Part shown: positions 20,073 to 31,211 of the stretch, piece after piece
Layout of the letters: every line of letters starts with the position of its first letter
How positions within the stretch are numbered: position 1 is the first letter of the stretch
Translations under genes and position numbers: made by a program
Assembly: GCF_000372725.1 (NCBI RefSeq)
Contig: NW_005196830.1
Location: forward strand, 259,975-323,974
Direction of reading: 5' to 3'
Length of the DNA stretch: 64,000 nt
Source of the DNA: Emiliania huxleyi CCMP1516
Lineage: Eukaryota > Haptophyta > Isochrysidales > Noelaerhabdaceae
The notes under the pieces: generated by a model
The model's input: only the letters and a program-made list of their open reading frames with translations
Database searches by the model: none
Told to the model about the DNA's origin: nothing

Positions 20073-22993
20073 ATGTCCACCGCAATCATCACTCGCCGGG
20101 CGTCGTCCCGCCTCTCTCTTCTCGCTTCGCTTCGCTCACTCTCGAGTCGCGCAGCCTCTTCGCTCGACGCGGACGTCATCGTCGTCGGCGGCGGGCATGC
20201 GGGGTGCGAGGCGGCGGCTGCCGCCGCCAGGGCGGGCGCCTCGACACTGCTCGTGACGCAGCGGCTCGACACGATCGGCGAGATGTCGTGCAACCCGTCC
20301 ATCGGCGGCGTGGGCAAGGGGCACCTCGTGCGCGAGATTGACGCGATGGGCGGGCTGATGGGCGGCGTGGCGGACGCGGCCGCCATCCACTTCCGGCTGC
20401 TCAACCGCTCCAAGGGCCCCGCCGTGAGGGGCCCGCGCGTGCAGGAGCGTGGCTAGGAGCGTGGCGCTGCCTGCCCGAGCAGGACTAGCGCATCCGCCCT
20501 TCGCTGCGCCTACCCTGTGGCCGCGCGAGCTGCGCGCACCTCCAGGTCGACCTCCCAGCCGCGACTCTCCTCGCGCAGGCGGATCGCGACCTCTTCCGCG
20601 CCGCGATGCAGGCCGCGCTGCGCCGCTGCTCCGGCCTCTGCCTCGTCGAGGACTCGGCCGAGGACCTGCTCCTCCTGGACGAGGGCGGGGTCGGCGGCGT
20701 GCGCACCGGGAGCGGCCGCACACTACGCGCGCGCGCTGTCGTGCTGACGACGGGCACCCTCCTCCCGCCAGCCGTCTCGGCTGCATCTCGGCTGCGTCTC
20801 GGCTGCGTCTCGGCCGGACCTCGACTGGAGGTCCGTCCCTAGGCACCTTCCTGCGGGGAGAGATCCTGATCGGGCGGCACCGCAGGCCCGCCGGCCGCCT
20901 CGCCCGCCTCGACGCGCGCGCCGCCGCAAACCGCGGAGGCGAGGCGGGCGAGGGCCGGGCGGGCGAGGGGTTCGAGGCGGAGGGCGCGGCGGTCGGGATG
21001 GCTGCGACGCTCGAGCGGCTCGGGCTGCGGCTCGCGCGGCTCAAGACGGGGACGCCTCCCCGGCTGGACGGGCGGACGGTGGACTGGTCTCACCCGCACC
21101 TGGTGCGTGCGCGCCGCCGGAGCCAGGTCCGTCTTCCGAGGAGCCTCTCGGCTCACAGCGTGGCACGCTGAACAGGTGGCGCAGCCGAGCGAGCCGGACC
21201 CAACCTTCCTCTCGCTGGCCAACGCGCTGCGCACCGCGCCGCTCGCGCCCGGCGTCGTCACTTGCTACATGACGACCACGTCAGAGGAGACGCTGGCCCT
21301 CGTGCGTGCGTCGCACGGCTGCCTCCCGCTCTACGGCGGCTCTGGCCCGCGCTACTGCCCCTCCCTCGCCGCAAAGGCACTCGAGCTCCTCCCCCCTCCA
21401 CGAACTGCGTCGACTTGCTGCAACTGGCCTTTGCCTCTACCTCTACGCTCACTATTCTCCCCTCCTCAATTTCNNNNNNNNNNNNNNNNNNNNNNNNNNN
21501 NNNNNNNNNNNNNNNNNNNNNNNNNNNNNNNNNNNNNNNNNNNNNNNNNNNNNNNNNNNNNNNNNNNNNNNNNCCCCCCCCCCCCTCCCCTTTCCCAGGA
21601 TTGGTTTTCGGGACAAACCCCACCCCCCCCCCCCATCAGGTCGGGCTCGAGCCCGAAAGACTCTCCTCTTTGTTCGTCTACCCGAACGGCATCTCGGGCG
21701 CGTACCCGCCGCACGTGCAGGCGCGCATCGTCGCCTCCATCCCCGGCCTCGAGGCGGCGGACATCGTGCAGCCTGCGTACGACGTCGAGTACGAGTACGT
21801 CGACCCCACCCAGGCCGCACCCACCCCCTACCTCGCGGCGGCAGCACCCTCGGACGGTCGAGTCGACGCGTCCACACCCCTTTCGAGCCGCAGGCCCGCC
21901 CCTCGCTCGAGGCGGGGTGCTGCCGCAACCTCTTCCTCGCCGGCCAGATCCTCGGCACGACCGCGAGGCCCGCCCCCCGCCCCCCCTCGGCCCCCCTCCC
22001 GGAGCCTTCTCGCACCCTTCCTCAGGCACGACCGGCTACGAGGAGGCCGCCGCCCTCGGCCTCGTCGCCGGCGCGAACGCGGCGCTCGCGGCTCGCGGCG
22101 AGGCGCCGCTCCTACTGCGGCGGGAAGAGGCGCGCGTCGGCGTCCTCTTTGCAGCCTTCTCCGACCCGTCCCCGACCTTTTCTCGGGCCCTTCCCGCAGG
22201 CGTACATCGGCGTGCTGGCCGACGACCTCGTCACGCGCGGCACGACCGAGCCGTACCGCATGTTCACCTCGCGCGCAGAGCACCGGCTGCTGCAGCTGCC
22301 GCGCCGGCGACGAGACCGCCCGAGATCTCCCGAGATCACCCTGGGCGTCTCCTGCGCCGCAGGCTGCTGCTGCGCGCCGACAACGCGGACGCGCGGCTCA
22401 CGCGGCGCGCGGCTGAGGTTGGGCTGGTGGGCGCAGAGGCGCTCTCCGCGCTGCGGCAGAAGAGCGACGCGGTCGCGCGCGGCACGGCCGCCCTCGAGGC
22501 GGCGCGTGTGCCCGCCGAGGTTTGCCACGCCGCCGGCCTGATCGAGAGGGCGGCGGGGCCGGCTCGCAGCGGGTCGCAGCTGCTGCGGATGGCGGGCGTC
22601 GATTTGGCGCGCGTCGAGCGTCTCGTGGCGGGCGGGGCCGAGGGCGAGCTGCGGGGCGAGCTCGGCGGCGGCGCGGCGCCGCTCGTCGAGCCGGTGGCGC
22701 GCGAGGCGGTAGAGGTGCTCGTCAAGTACCAGGGCTACATCGGGCAGCAGGAGGCGCGGGTGCGCGCGGCGCGCAAGGCGGCGGCGGCCGGGGTCGCGCT
22801 GCCGGCCGGGCTGAGCTACCGCGCCGTGCCGGGTCTGAGCCACGAGGAGGTGGAGAAGCTCGAGGCGGCGCAGCCGGCGACGATCACCGCGGCACAGGCC
22901 GTGGCGGGTGTGACGCCGGCCGCCATCGAGCGGCTGCTCGCGCACCTTCAGCGCGCCCGGACGATGCGTCGGGCAGTGGGGGAGGAAGTATAG
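20073..22993 (+). CDS. mnmG: tRNA wobble-uridine modification enzyme MnmG/MTO1, interrupted by assembly gap
   Basis: MnmG (GidA, mitochondrial MTO1) is the FAD protein that, with MnmE, installs the 5-carboxymethylaminomethyl-type group on U34 of tRNAs. Exons: 20073-20444, 20579-20753, 20843-21102, 21176-21376, [missing], 21640-21813, 21894-21954, 22026-22129, 22200-22285 and 22363-22993. The N-terminus [18 protein letters not shown] looks like an organelle presequence. FAD binding: [14 protein letters not shown]. Family signatures: [69 protein letters not shown], and the C-terminal MnmE/tRNA-binding helical region to [11 protein letters not shown]. The 100-N gap replaces about 10 residues between PSLAAK and VGLEPE. 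Six of eight introns are GC-AG by homology. The first reads best as GA-AG (RGPRVQ|ADRDLF). Length otherwise fits MTO1. Confidence 0.93.
21474..21573. other. Assembly gap, 100 N
   Basis: A run of exactly 100 N inside mnmG, flanked by C-rich sequence on the right. The round length suggests a placeholder of unknown true size. It hides one small exon. Confidence 0.99.
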
Positions 22994-23271
22994 GATGAGA
23001 GTCCGATGCCGTTGAGCGCGTGGATGAGAATGTCCAGGTGAGAACCTCGTTTAAAATGTCGCGCATGAAATCTTGTCGCTTCCCTATAGTAGGCCTAGCT
23101 AGAGAGACCGCCCCGGCCAGCGCCAGGGCGCAGGGGGCGCAGGGCCAGCGCGCGCAGCGCCAGCGGGGCCGCAGGGCCTCCCCACACACTGCACGGACTC
23201 TCACACAGCACAGCCATAATGGGAAAAAGGCTACAGTAACTGCAACAGGAGAATTCCTTCCACGCACAGCG

Positions 23272-23904
23272 TCAGGCATCACAAACTCGGGAGGAGCCCA
23301 CCGCACAAATCGCAACGACCGCAATGTCCCCTGCCCACTCGGCGAGCCCGTGGACAGCGGACCATGCTCGAGCCGCGACTGCCACTGGGACTGGTGGCCA
23401 TGGCCTAGGAGGCTCGTGAGGCCCTAGCACATTCTCTCTGGCCCGATCTCCACCACCTTCAACCGCCAAGATGTCCCAAAAGCCAATGTCGTTGCCAGGG
23501 CTCGGTGCTACCCTATATGCGGCCTCTCCAACGAGCAAATGTTTGCTCTCCTCCTGGTAATTCTCACCGGCGGGTCGCTGAGGGCAGCAACGCCGGTGGT
23601 CGGCGAGCGCACCTCGATTTATCGCAGTGAGGCAGTACTCACAGCTCGCAGGTAGCGAGGCGATGATTCGCTCCTGTATGCGACAGCGGATAGCATGCGA
23701 GGGCGGCGCGAGCTGGACGCGGCACAGTGGGCATCGGCGGGAGGGGAGGCGCCTGTCGCAAGAGGCACAGAATATGCAGCCGTTTCTGCACTGATGCTGC
23801 TCGCCGTCCCTGATCTCGTTGCAGATTGGGCACTCGGGGTCCAGGCTTGGGTTGATGTCCACAGCTCGTGGGCAGGTAGATGATGCCTCGCGAGGAGGTG
23901 TCAT
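23272..23904 (-). CDS. RING-type zinc finger protein, likely E3 ubiquitin ligase
   Basis: The first in-frame ATG is 23904 (MTPPREASSTCPRAVDIN). A RING follows at about residues 30-70: CPICNEIRDGEQHQC, GCIFCASC, CPLC, with a Cys where many RINGs have the first His. A second Cys/His cluster, CEYCLTAINRGALADHRRCC, resembles the TRAF/SIAH-type zinc finger after the RING. The C-terminus has no recognised domain. The single exon of about 210 aa is short for a SIAH/TRAF protein, so the substrate-binding part may be absent or spliced on. The likely role is ubiquitin transfer to an unknown target. Confidence 0.7.
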   Translation of the reverse strand: MTPPREASSTCPRAVDINPSLDPECPICNEIRDGEQHQCRNGCIFCASCDRRLPSRRCPLCRVQLAPPSHAIRCRIQERIIASLPASCEYCLTAINRGALADHRRCCPQRPAGENYQEESKHLLVGEAAYRVAPSPGNDIGFWDILAVEGGGDRARENVLGPHEPPRPWPPVPVAVAARAWSAVHGLAEWAGDIAVVAICAVGSSRVCDA

Positions 23905-25603
23905 TGGCCGCTCTCGCCGAGTCGGCGTTATGCCGCACGAGAGCTCACTTGAGCGCGCGCTTTGCAATTGCGGGAGGGAGATGAGGGATCAATCAGCGCG
24001 TCTCGCGCCCTCGCCCGCTCGCGCCGACGTCCGTCAAAACGTTCTTCGTTGCTGTCACATGGATGAGGCGTAAAATGAAAAAAACAAAAGAACACGCGGT
24101 TGGGATCACGGGATTCATCACTCCAAAAATAGAGGCCTTCGACCGCGACAAGACCATCGCGCCAACCGCGACTCTGTTGCTTTATGCGGCAGCATTCACC
24201 GTGACTCTTGCCGTGCGTGGATGGTTAGTGACCGCGGTTTGCTTACGCAATACTACGCCGTGAGCTGAGCTTCACCAGCCGTTTCTCTTCCTTCCCTTCC
24301 TTTCTCTTGCCGTCCGTTCTCTGTGCGCATTCCACTGCATGCGGCATCACAAGCGTCTTCTGCCGGGCGCGCATCTGAATGAACTCGTACTACCTAGGCC
24401 ATCGCTTTGCTGAGACCTGAGAGATCAGGCGCCTGAATGGTGACAGTGAGCGTCTCCTACTTATGGATTGCGCTCGAGGTACGAGGAGCGCAAGAGCGCG
24501 CCGCAGGCGAAGCGATTTTTTGGCGGCACCAGGGCTGTTCCAGTTTATCTTTTGCTCACGCGCGAGCCTGTGAATAGGCCCCGGAGGCCTCAACCCCCAA
24601 CTAAAGGGTTGACGGGGGGTCTCAACCGTCAACCAGATGGTTGAGGGGGGGGCTCAGCCGCCTCGACCCTCAACCACTCAACCACCCCATGGGCTGATCA
24701 TCCCGCCGCCAACCGCTGGTGTCGGGAGCGCTACGGCGCCGACTGGCACGCGACCGACAAGTCCAACCGGCTGGCAGAAGCCAACGCGGCGCTGTCCACT
24801 TCCACCGCTGCGACTCCCGCTCCAGCCGCACCTCCTGCAGCGTCACAGCCTGCACCAGCCTCCGCCTCCGCCTCCGCTTCCGCACCGGACCTCCGCGCGT
24901 GGTGCCGGCAACGCTACGGCAACGACCGGCATAGCATTGACAAGACGGCGCGGCTGGCAGAGGCCCGCGCGCAGCCCTCGCATCCGGCGATGATGGAGCC
25001 AAGCAAGCGTCCAAGAGGAGCTCAAGCAGGGGTCATCGGGCGCGGCTAAGCGGCCCGCTCCGGAGGGCTCGGAGGCAAAGAAAGCAGCCCGCCAAGGAGC
25101 CCAAGGCCAAGGAGCCCAAGCGCACCCTCGAGGACGCGCTCAAGGCGCCTGTTCTTCTGCAATGGCCGCCGACGATGAGGCCTCATCGTCGTCGACAGAT
25201 TCAGCCTCGTCGTCCTCCTCGTCCTCGCCTGCGAGGTTGTGGCCACCCCGATCGGCGCCAGCCTCTCGCGCACAGCCCGCGGATCTTTATTACCGAGAGC
25301 AATGTCTTTGCACGACTTGCAGAATGGCGAGTAGGCGCTCCTGTTGGTCAAGCCGAATACATTTTTTACCGGTCGTCCGGGCGGGACGCTCACTTGGACA
25401 CAACGAGCAAGGAACGGGCTCTTTGGGCTCTTTGGACTTTGCGGCGTGGCATATGGCTCCCGGAACGCTTTGGAACGCTTTAGGGCTGCTTGAGCGTTCA
25501 GGAACGTTCGGGGGAGCACCAAACCGTTCCCTGGCCCGAAAAAAAAAAGGCCGGGTCGCTGAGCAGTCCACAGCGAATCCAGGCGCCTTCCCGCGTTTAA
25601 GGC
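23905..25603. other. Intergenic with a degenerate gene remnant
   Basis: Contains tcaacc/ggttga-type repeats at 24590-24690, the repeat-motif ORF at 24651-25050, and mixed open frames on both strands at 25050-25520. In those, LARLAEWRV (+) and SPFCKSCKDIALGNKD (-) both look protein-like, so neither can be chosen. Confidence 0.35.
24651..25050 (+). pseudogene. ORF fragment with two copies of a WCRxRYG motif
   Basis: In the frame opened after a stop near 24646, two homologous motifs appear, RWCRERYGADWHATDKSNRL and AWCRQRYGNDRHSIDKTARL, each followed by AEA-type residues and separated by an Ala/Pro/Ser linker. The frame ends near 25050 (GVIGRG, stop) and has no ATG before the first motif. It is either one exon of an undetected gene or a remnant. 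The repeated motif argues that it was protein-coding. I do not recognise the family. Confidence 0.4.
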
Positions 25604-26941
25604 ATGGCGTCCGCCGCGAGCAAGCGCGCCCGCACCGGCGGTGTCGCCGAGGAGGACGAGGGGCCCGCGCCTGTCGCGGATGGCTTCGAGGCGCCCATCT
25701 TTGGCGCGCGCGTCGTCGGCCAGGTCACCACGCTGGCGCTCAAGGGCGAGGACGGCCCTCTATCGCTCGGGACGGCTGGCGTCGCGAGCGACCCCCTTGG
25801 CGCCTGGTTCGTCTCGACGAAGGACTCACTGCTGCACGTCTCGGCGGCCGGGCGCGTGCGCCGCGTGGCAGCCTTGCCGGCAAGTGACGAATACTACACC
25901 GTTGACGCCAGCCCGGACGGGAGCGCGGCGTTTGTGGCGGACTACAGCGGCAACAAGATCCGGCGGGTGGAGGTGGCGACGGGCGAGGTGACGACGATCG
26001 CGGGCAGCAGCGAGGATGGCGACGCGGATGGCGTGGGCGACGCGGCGCAGTTCTGCGGCCCAGCTGGCATCGCTCTCAGCTCCGACGGGAGCGCGCTATT
26101 TGTGGCGGACTATGAGAACCACATGATCCGGCGGGTGGAGGTGGCGACTGGCGCGGTGACGACGCTCGCTGGAGGCGGCGACGAGGACGACACGGACGGC
26201 GTGGATGAAGCGGCGGAGTTCGACTACCCAGCCGGCATCGCCATCAGCCCAGACAGCAGCGCGCTGTTTGTGGCGGATTGCAGCAACCACAAGATCCGGC
26301 GCGTGGAGGTGGCAACGGGCGCTGTGGCCACGCTCGCTGGCAGCGGCGAGAATGGCGACGCGGATGGCGTGGGCGACGCGGCGCAGTTCAACAACCCCTA
26401 CGGCATCGCCATCAGCCCAGACGGCGGCGCGCTGTTTGTGGCAGACTTCCACAGCCACAAGATCCGGCGGGTGGAGGTGGCGACTGGAGCAGTGACGACG
26501 ATCGCGGGCAGCGGCACCAGGGGCAGCACCGATGGCGTGGGCGACGCGGCGCAGTTCGACTGCCCAGAAGAAGTCGCCTTCAGCCCCGACGGCAGCACGC
26601 TGTTGGTCAGTTCGTACGGTGGCCTCCGCCAGGTCTGCGTGGCCCTCGACGAGGACGACTCGCCACCTTCCAGCTCGCAGGAGGAGTCGTCACAGGTCGA
26701 GATCACCGGCGTGCGCTCGCGCGAGGAGAAGGATGCGGAGGGCCGCGCGAACGCGATCGACGTCGACGGGCCGAGCGGCGAGGCGGGCGGCAGCGAGGCG
26801 GAGGCGCGGCCGGCGCAGCGGCCTCGCGTGGAGCGGAGCGTGCGCGAGCGGCTGGTGGAGCTCAAGAGCCTCCATGATGAGGGGCTCATCTCGGAGGCCA
26901 ACTTCGAGGCGCGGCAGCGCGTGATCCTCGACGACATGTGA
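25604..26941 (+). CDS. NHL-repeat beta-propeller protein with C-terminal SHOCT helix
   Basis: Single exon of 445 aa, with its ATG just after ttaaggc. After a 35-residue leader containing a basic KRAR cluster come beta-propeller blades (about residues 95-345) with repeated NHL signatures: GIALSSDGSALFVADYENH, MIRRVEVATGAVTTLAG, then D-x-DGVG-DAAQF. At least four near-identical blades share long nucleotide identity, pointing to recent internal amplification. The C-terminus (about 410-445, RERLVELKSLHDEGLISEAN) matches the SHOCT short helical domain, usually an oligomerisation element. No enzyme residues are seen. The likely role is scaffold or ligand binding in cytosol or nucleus. It has no introns, in contrast to its neighbours. 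Confidence 0.85.
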   Translation: MASAASKRARTGGVAEEDEGPAPVADGFEAPIFGARVVGQVTTLALKGEDGPLSLGTAGVASDPLGAWFVSTKDSLLHVSAAGRVRRVAALPASDEYYTVDASPDGSAAFVADYSGNKIRRVEVATGEVTTIAGSSEDGDADGVGDAAQFCGPAGIALSSDGSALFVADYENHMIRRVEVATGAVTTLAGGGDEDDTDGVDEAAEFDYPAGIAISPDSSALFVADCSNHKIRRVEVATGAVATLAGSGENGDADGVGDAAQFNNPYGIAISPDGGALFVADFHSHKIRRVEVATGAVTTIAGSGTRGSTDGVGDAAQFDCPEEVAFSPDGSTLLVSSYGGLRQVCVALDEDDSPPSSSQEESSQVEITGVRSREEKDAEGRANAIDVDGPSGEAGGSEAEARPAQRPRVERSVRERLVELKSLHDEGLISEANFEARQRVILDDM

Positions 26942-27634
26942 CACGGGCGGGCGACCCTGAGATCGGCCTGGTCATGAGCCGCGTGCTCTACATCGGCGGG
27001 CACTGTCGCGGCTGCAGCAGCGAGTTGCAGCTCGAAACAGCACGTGCAACGCCCGGTCCGCGCCGCTACTCTACAAACTCTACGTGTACTCAGTTGACAG
27101 TTCCGAAGGCGCCGGTACGTCTACAGTACGTGTTTACTCTTTAGCTTTTGTTGGCAATAACAAGACAGAGCTCACACAGAATCACAGCGGGAGGGGGATG
27201 ACCCCCCCCGCCCGTGCCTGCAATCTATCTCTTAAATGGCAATTTCAGCCCTCAAATATCCTCATTTCTTAAAAGGTCTTTAAAAAAATCCGGCCCTCAG
27301 AACCCTAGGGGTACCCTAAGGCGGTCCTAACTCCTATTCCCGCAGCTCGCTCCACTTCTTATTCTTTTCATGTACCTGTGTTAGTGCCAGTGCGAGCCAG
27401 TCCCGTGCCCAGTCCTGTGCCCAGTGTCGTGCGAGGGAGTTTTGTTGTAAAATTCTTTTCAAAGTGCCCACAACTCCAGGATAACATAAAATGAGCAAGA
27501 CCCTCAAGGCACAACCTCTCGAGCACTACATTACCCGCTTGGCTGCGCCGCGCCCTCTACGCCCAGGAGAGCCGAGGGGCGTCCAGGGAGAGCTATACAT
27601 TATCATGACATGCGTGGTCTCTGCCCCCTATGCA
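26942..27634. other. Intergenic with dispersed repeat
   Basis: Contains the plus-orientation copy (27380-27460) of the repeat also at 12900-12970. No ORF is supported. Confidence 0.45.
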
Positions 27635-29660
27635 TTAGATCTTGTAGAGCAGCTTGCCCTTGCTCTTGCCCGCCTCGAGGTACTGGTGGCCGGCGACAGC
27701 GTCCTCGAGGTCGAACGTCTTGTCGATCCCAACCTTGAGGTCGCCCGAAGCGATCCAGCCGAAGACCTCGTCGGCGCGCATCATGAGCTCCTCGCGCGTC
27801 GACACGTAGTCGAGCATCTTCGGCCGCGTCATGAAGAGCGACCTATAGGGCGGAATCCGAGAGAGGCCTCGCGGGGGCGGCTCGGCGATGCGCGCCGCGC
27901 GGAGCGGGAGTGACTTTTTGATGAGCCGGATCGGCGGGAAGGCGGGCACCGCGCCCGACGCGTTGCCGAAGGTGACAAAGATGCCGCGCCGCGCGAGCGA
28001 GTCGAGCGAGATGTCCACCTGCGGCGGCGGTGGGGCGGCGGCGGGGCGGCGGGGCGGCGGTGGGGCGGCGGGGCGGCGGCGGGGCGGCGGGGCGGCGGGG
28101 TGGCGGTGGGGCGGCGGGGCAGAGAGGGGCTTGGTGAGGCGCCGTCGAGGCGCCGATGCCGTCGATGACCGCCTTGACGCCCTCGCCGTTGGTCACCTCC
28201 ATCACCTTGCCGACGATGTCGACCGAGGAGTAGTCCTCGTACGGCGTGCCTAGCGGACGTGCCGTGGACGTGTCGCGGACGCGTCGCGGACGTGTCGTCG
28301 GCACGCGCGAGGGGTGGCTCTCGCACGGCGCACCAGCGATTGTGTCGGTGACGATGAGCTCGTCGCAGGCAGTGGCGCCGTCGACGCCCTCCTTGCCCTT
28401 GGGGCAGGTGCCGATCACCTGCGGGAGGAGGGGAGGACGGGAAGGGTCCGAGAAAGGCGCCCCACACCCTCCAGCTGTTGAGGCTGCGGCGGCCACCTTG
28501 TACCCCTTGAGCTTCGCCATCTGCGCCGCCCACTGGCAGGTGCCTCCGCCCACGCCGTGGATGAGCATCCACTCGCCTGGCTTGACCAGGCCCGCGTGCG
28601 CGTGGTTGGTCAGGTAGTGCGCCGTGAAGCCCTGCGTCATGCACGCGACCGCCTGCTCGAGTCCGACTCCGTCCGGCACCTGCACAACCTTGGCTGCCGG
28701 CACGGCCGTGTACTCGCAGTACGTGCCGAGCACGGAGTAGGCGACTCGCTGGCCGGCGGCGAGCCCGGCCGCCGCCGCCTGGGGGCGGGGCGGGGCGGGG
28801 CGGGGCGGGGCAAGATGAGTTGGCGGCGAGGCGGGGTGAGGCGGGGTGAGGCGGGGCGGGGCGGGGTGGGGCAAGATGAGGCGAGGTGAGACGAGGTGGT
28901 GTGGTGGTGAGAGGTGGTGTGAGCACGCATCGTCCTCCTGCCACCACGGTGCTGCTGTGTGCGCATGGCTGTGTGCCGCCCGCCTTTGGCGTCACGTCGA
29001 CGATAGTGCCGCCGCCCTCCTGGCCAGAGACAAAGGGCAGCTGCTGCGTGTACGCGGGGCCGCCTGGTGGGACGTGTCATGGGACGTGTCGTGGACGCGT
29101 CCACGGACGGTGTCGCGGGTGGGGGCTGCGTGGAGGGGGGCGGGTCGCCCTTGCGGAAGTACGTGTCGATGAAGTTGATGCCGGTGTACTCGTTCTTGAC
29201 TAGCACCTGCGCGAGGTGCGGCCGGGGCCTGGGCCGCGAGGGACGGAGGGGGCTCTTCCGGGTGTCTGGCGGCGGAGTCTGGTACCGCGGCGGAGTCTGG
29301 TCGGCGGGACCAGAGCGAGTGCGTGAGGAGGAGACGCTCTTCGCGATCGAGCCGGTGCGCGCTACCTTAGCAGTGGTGTCTAGGAGGCGTCTAGGAAGTG
29401 TCTAGGAAGGGCCACCTGCCCGTCCGCCAGCGGAAGTGTCTAGGAGGTGTCTAGGAAGCGTCTAGGAAGTGTCTAGGGTTGCCCACCTGCCCGTCCGCCA
29501 GCGAGGGGGTCGGGAAACCCGTCTCGTACTTGAGGCTCTCCGCAGGGCCTACGGCGAGGTCCAGAGGCAGAGACGCGTGCAAGGACGGGCCCCGCCGCCT
29601 CGCGCCGCACGAGACTCTGCGCGTGCGGGCGCCGTTCTCGCGGATCACCACCGCACGCAT
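27635..29660 (-). CDS. NADPH:quinone oxidoreductase (zinc-independent MDR family)
   Basis: Nine exons: 29660-29633, 29548-29487, 29206-29149, 29063-28984, 28778-28497, 28418-28334, 28249-28143, 28018-27915 and 27842-27635. Joined, they give about 337 aa, the normal length for quinone oxidoreductase. It begins MRAVVIRENG and has VLVKNEYTGINFIDTYFRKG, QQLPFVSGQEGG, a GWMLIHGVGGGTCQWAAQMA-like NADPH Rossmann motif (WMLIHGVGGGTCQWAAQMA), VIDGIGAS, RRGIFVTFGNASG, LFMTRPKMLDYVSTREEL and a C-terminal GKLLYKI. It would reduce quinones or enones with NADPH. The upstream frame carries a presequence-like stretch (GSGRRQLSTAPP), so an organelle-targeting 5' exon is possible. Four introns start GC and four GT. 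Intron 4 is filled with GAGGCGGGGT repeats like the satellite at 37.7 kb. Intron 2 contains a second copy of the preceding exon end. Confidence 0.88.
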
Positions 29661-29895
29661 CGTCGGCGGCGCAGTCGACAGCTGCCGCCGTCCAGAGCCA
29701 AAGCGCGCCGGCGTGCTGCGGCGAGGCGCCGGCGCGGCGCGGGTCGAGTAGTACTTGACTCCTGTCGCGGGCGGCAGAGGCGAGGAGGGGCGGGGGTGGG
29801 AGGGGAGGTCGGAGGGAGGCGACCACCCGCTGTGTGTTCGGGCGGCAGCTGTGTCCAGGCGGCTTCGGCTGACAGCGGCGCCGCCCTCTGGCGCG

Positions 29896-30726
29896 CTAGT
29901 GCGGGCGGCGGGCACCCTTGGAGTCGAGCAGCTTGCCGAGCGGCGACTCGGGCTTGATGGGCGGCTTGAAGGGGTAGTACTTGCCCGGCGGGCCCGGGTT
30001 CTTGACCAGCTCCTCCTTGATGATGCCCTCGACCGTCTCGCGGAAGTGTGCAATCTCGTACACCTTCTCGGCCGCCGCCGCGGGCACGACGACCACGCCG
30101 TCCTGGTCGCCGATGATGGCGTCGCCCGGGCGGACCACGACCGGGTTGGTCTGCCCCAGCTCGATCACGCCGTTGCACTCCCACGGCTGCATCGCAGCCG
30201 GGCCCTGCTTGGCGGTAGTCGAGTGCGAGAAGCAAGGGAAGCCGTAAGACAGGATCTCGTCGGTGTCACGGACGGATCCGTCGGTGACGAGCCCGCCGAG
30301 GCCGAGCTGCTTGAGCCGCAGGAACTTGATGTCGCCGCCCACCGACTCCCACGGCCCGACTGACGAGATGCAGAGCACCTCCTTTGGGCCGCACAGCTCG
30401 AAGGCCTCGTACTCGGGCGAAATCTCGCCCGCCGGCTTGTCAGCGGCGATGTCGGGCCGCTGCGGCACCATGCGCAGCGTGATCGCGCGCCCCTTGCACT
30501 TTTGGCCCGGCTTCAGCCCGCGTGCACCCTCCACCATCGCCGGAGGCCAGCCCATGACCCAGAGGCCGTCGACGAGGGCTTGCGTCGAAAGCGTGCCAAG
30601 CTTGTCGAGCATCTCGTCAGAGACGGCGCCGCCCGAGGCGGGGCCCGTCGCGAGCGAGCGGCACGCCAGCGAAGGAGCCGCGGAGCGGAGCGCAGGCGCG
30701 CGGCGAAGCGCTCTCGCAACGAACAT
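29896..30726 (-). CDS. RraA-like / HMG-aldolase family protein, organelle-targeted
   Basis: Intronless, 276 aa from the ATG at 30726; the longer frame has only a TTG upstream. The N-terminus FVARALRRAPALRSAAPSLA has the basic/Ser composition of a mitochondrial presequence. The rest matches the RraA/4-hydroxy-4-methyl-2-oxoglutarate aldolase fold: LVDGLWVMGWPPAMVEG, GGLVTDGSVRDTDEI followed by YGFPCF, and VVRPGDAIIGDQDGVVVVPA near the C-terminus. Family members either cleave oxo-acids with a divalent metal or, as RraA proper, regulate RNases; sequence alone does not decide. The conserved D-G-x-x-R-D metal/substrate motif is present, favouring an enzyme. It is on the same strand as, and 236 bp upstream of, the quinone oxidoreductase, with no evident link. 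Confidence 0.85.
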   Translation of the reverse strand: MFVARALRRAPALRSAAPSLACRSLATGPASGGAVSDEMLDKLGTLSTQALVDGLWVMGWPPAMVEGARGLKPGQKCKGRAITLRMVPQRPDIAADKPAGEISPEYEAFELCGPKEVLCISSVGPWESVGGDIKFLRLKQLGLGGLVTDGSVRDTDEILSYGFPCFSHSTTAKQGPAAMQPWECNGVIELGQTNPVVVRPGDAIIGDQDGVVVVPAAAAEKVYEIAHFRETVEGIIKEELVKNPGPPGKYYPFKPPIKPESPLGKLLDSKGARRPH

Positions 30727-31211
30727 TGTCGTCGAGAGATTGCGAAGCTCGCGTGGTTGGTTTTTTCTTCTTTTAACAGCCAACTGCCTCTTTCTCGCTT
30801 GCCTCCCGTTTGTGTGCGCTCTGTGTCTTGACGTGTCAACAACACCAAAAGAAGAAAATTTACCGTTTTAACAAAAAATTCAGGCGCTGCGCTGTTTGTT
30901 CACAGCACGCCACTAGGGAACCTAGAGCCCACGGTTCCCTGGGGTCGCCTGTGAATAAACGAGTATAAAGTGAAAAAATCAAGGAAGAAAGCAGTCCTCC
31001 TCCGGGAATGTACGTAAGAGCCACACAACCCCCTCTCTCTTTTCTCCCAGTAATAAGCTACCGTGTTTGTTATGACCCCCCCCAATGAACACACCAGTGA
31101 GGGTGGGCGAGACGATCGAGGGGTCCCGTACCATGCGGAACCGACCCTATCCAGTGCTCAAGTGCTCAAGCTAAAAGTACGTACATTGAGAAATTCACCG
31201 CGTGCCGCTCG
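30727..31211. other. Divergent intergenic region
   Basis: Lies between the RraA-like (-) and Tudor-like (+) starts, so both promoters are expected here. It is comparatively AT-rich. Includes a dispersed repeat copy at 31117-31169. No TATA motif could be assigned. Confidence 0.4.
31117..31169 (+). repeat. Dispersed repeat copy, matches 9043-9095
   Basis: About 52 bp, same orientation as the 9-kb copy, differing at one base. It lies just upstream of the Tudor-like gene. Confidence 0.8.
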
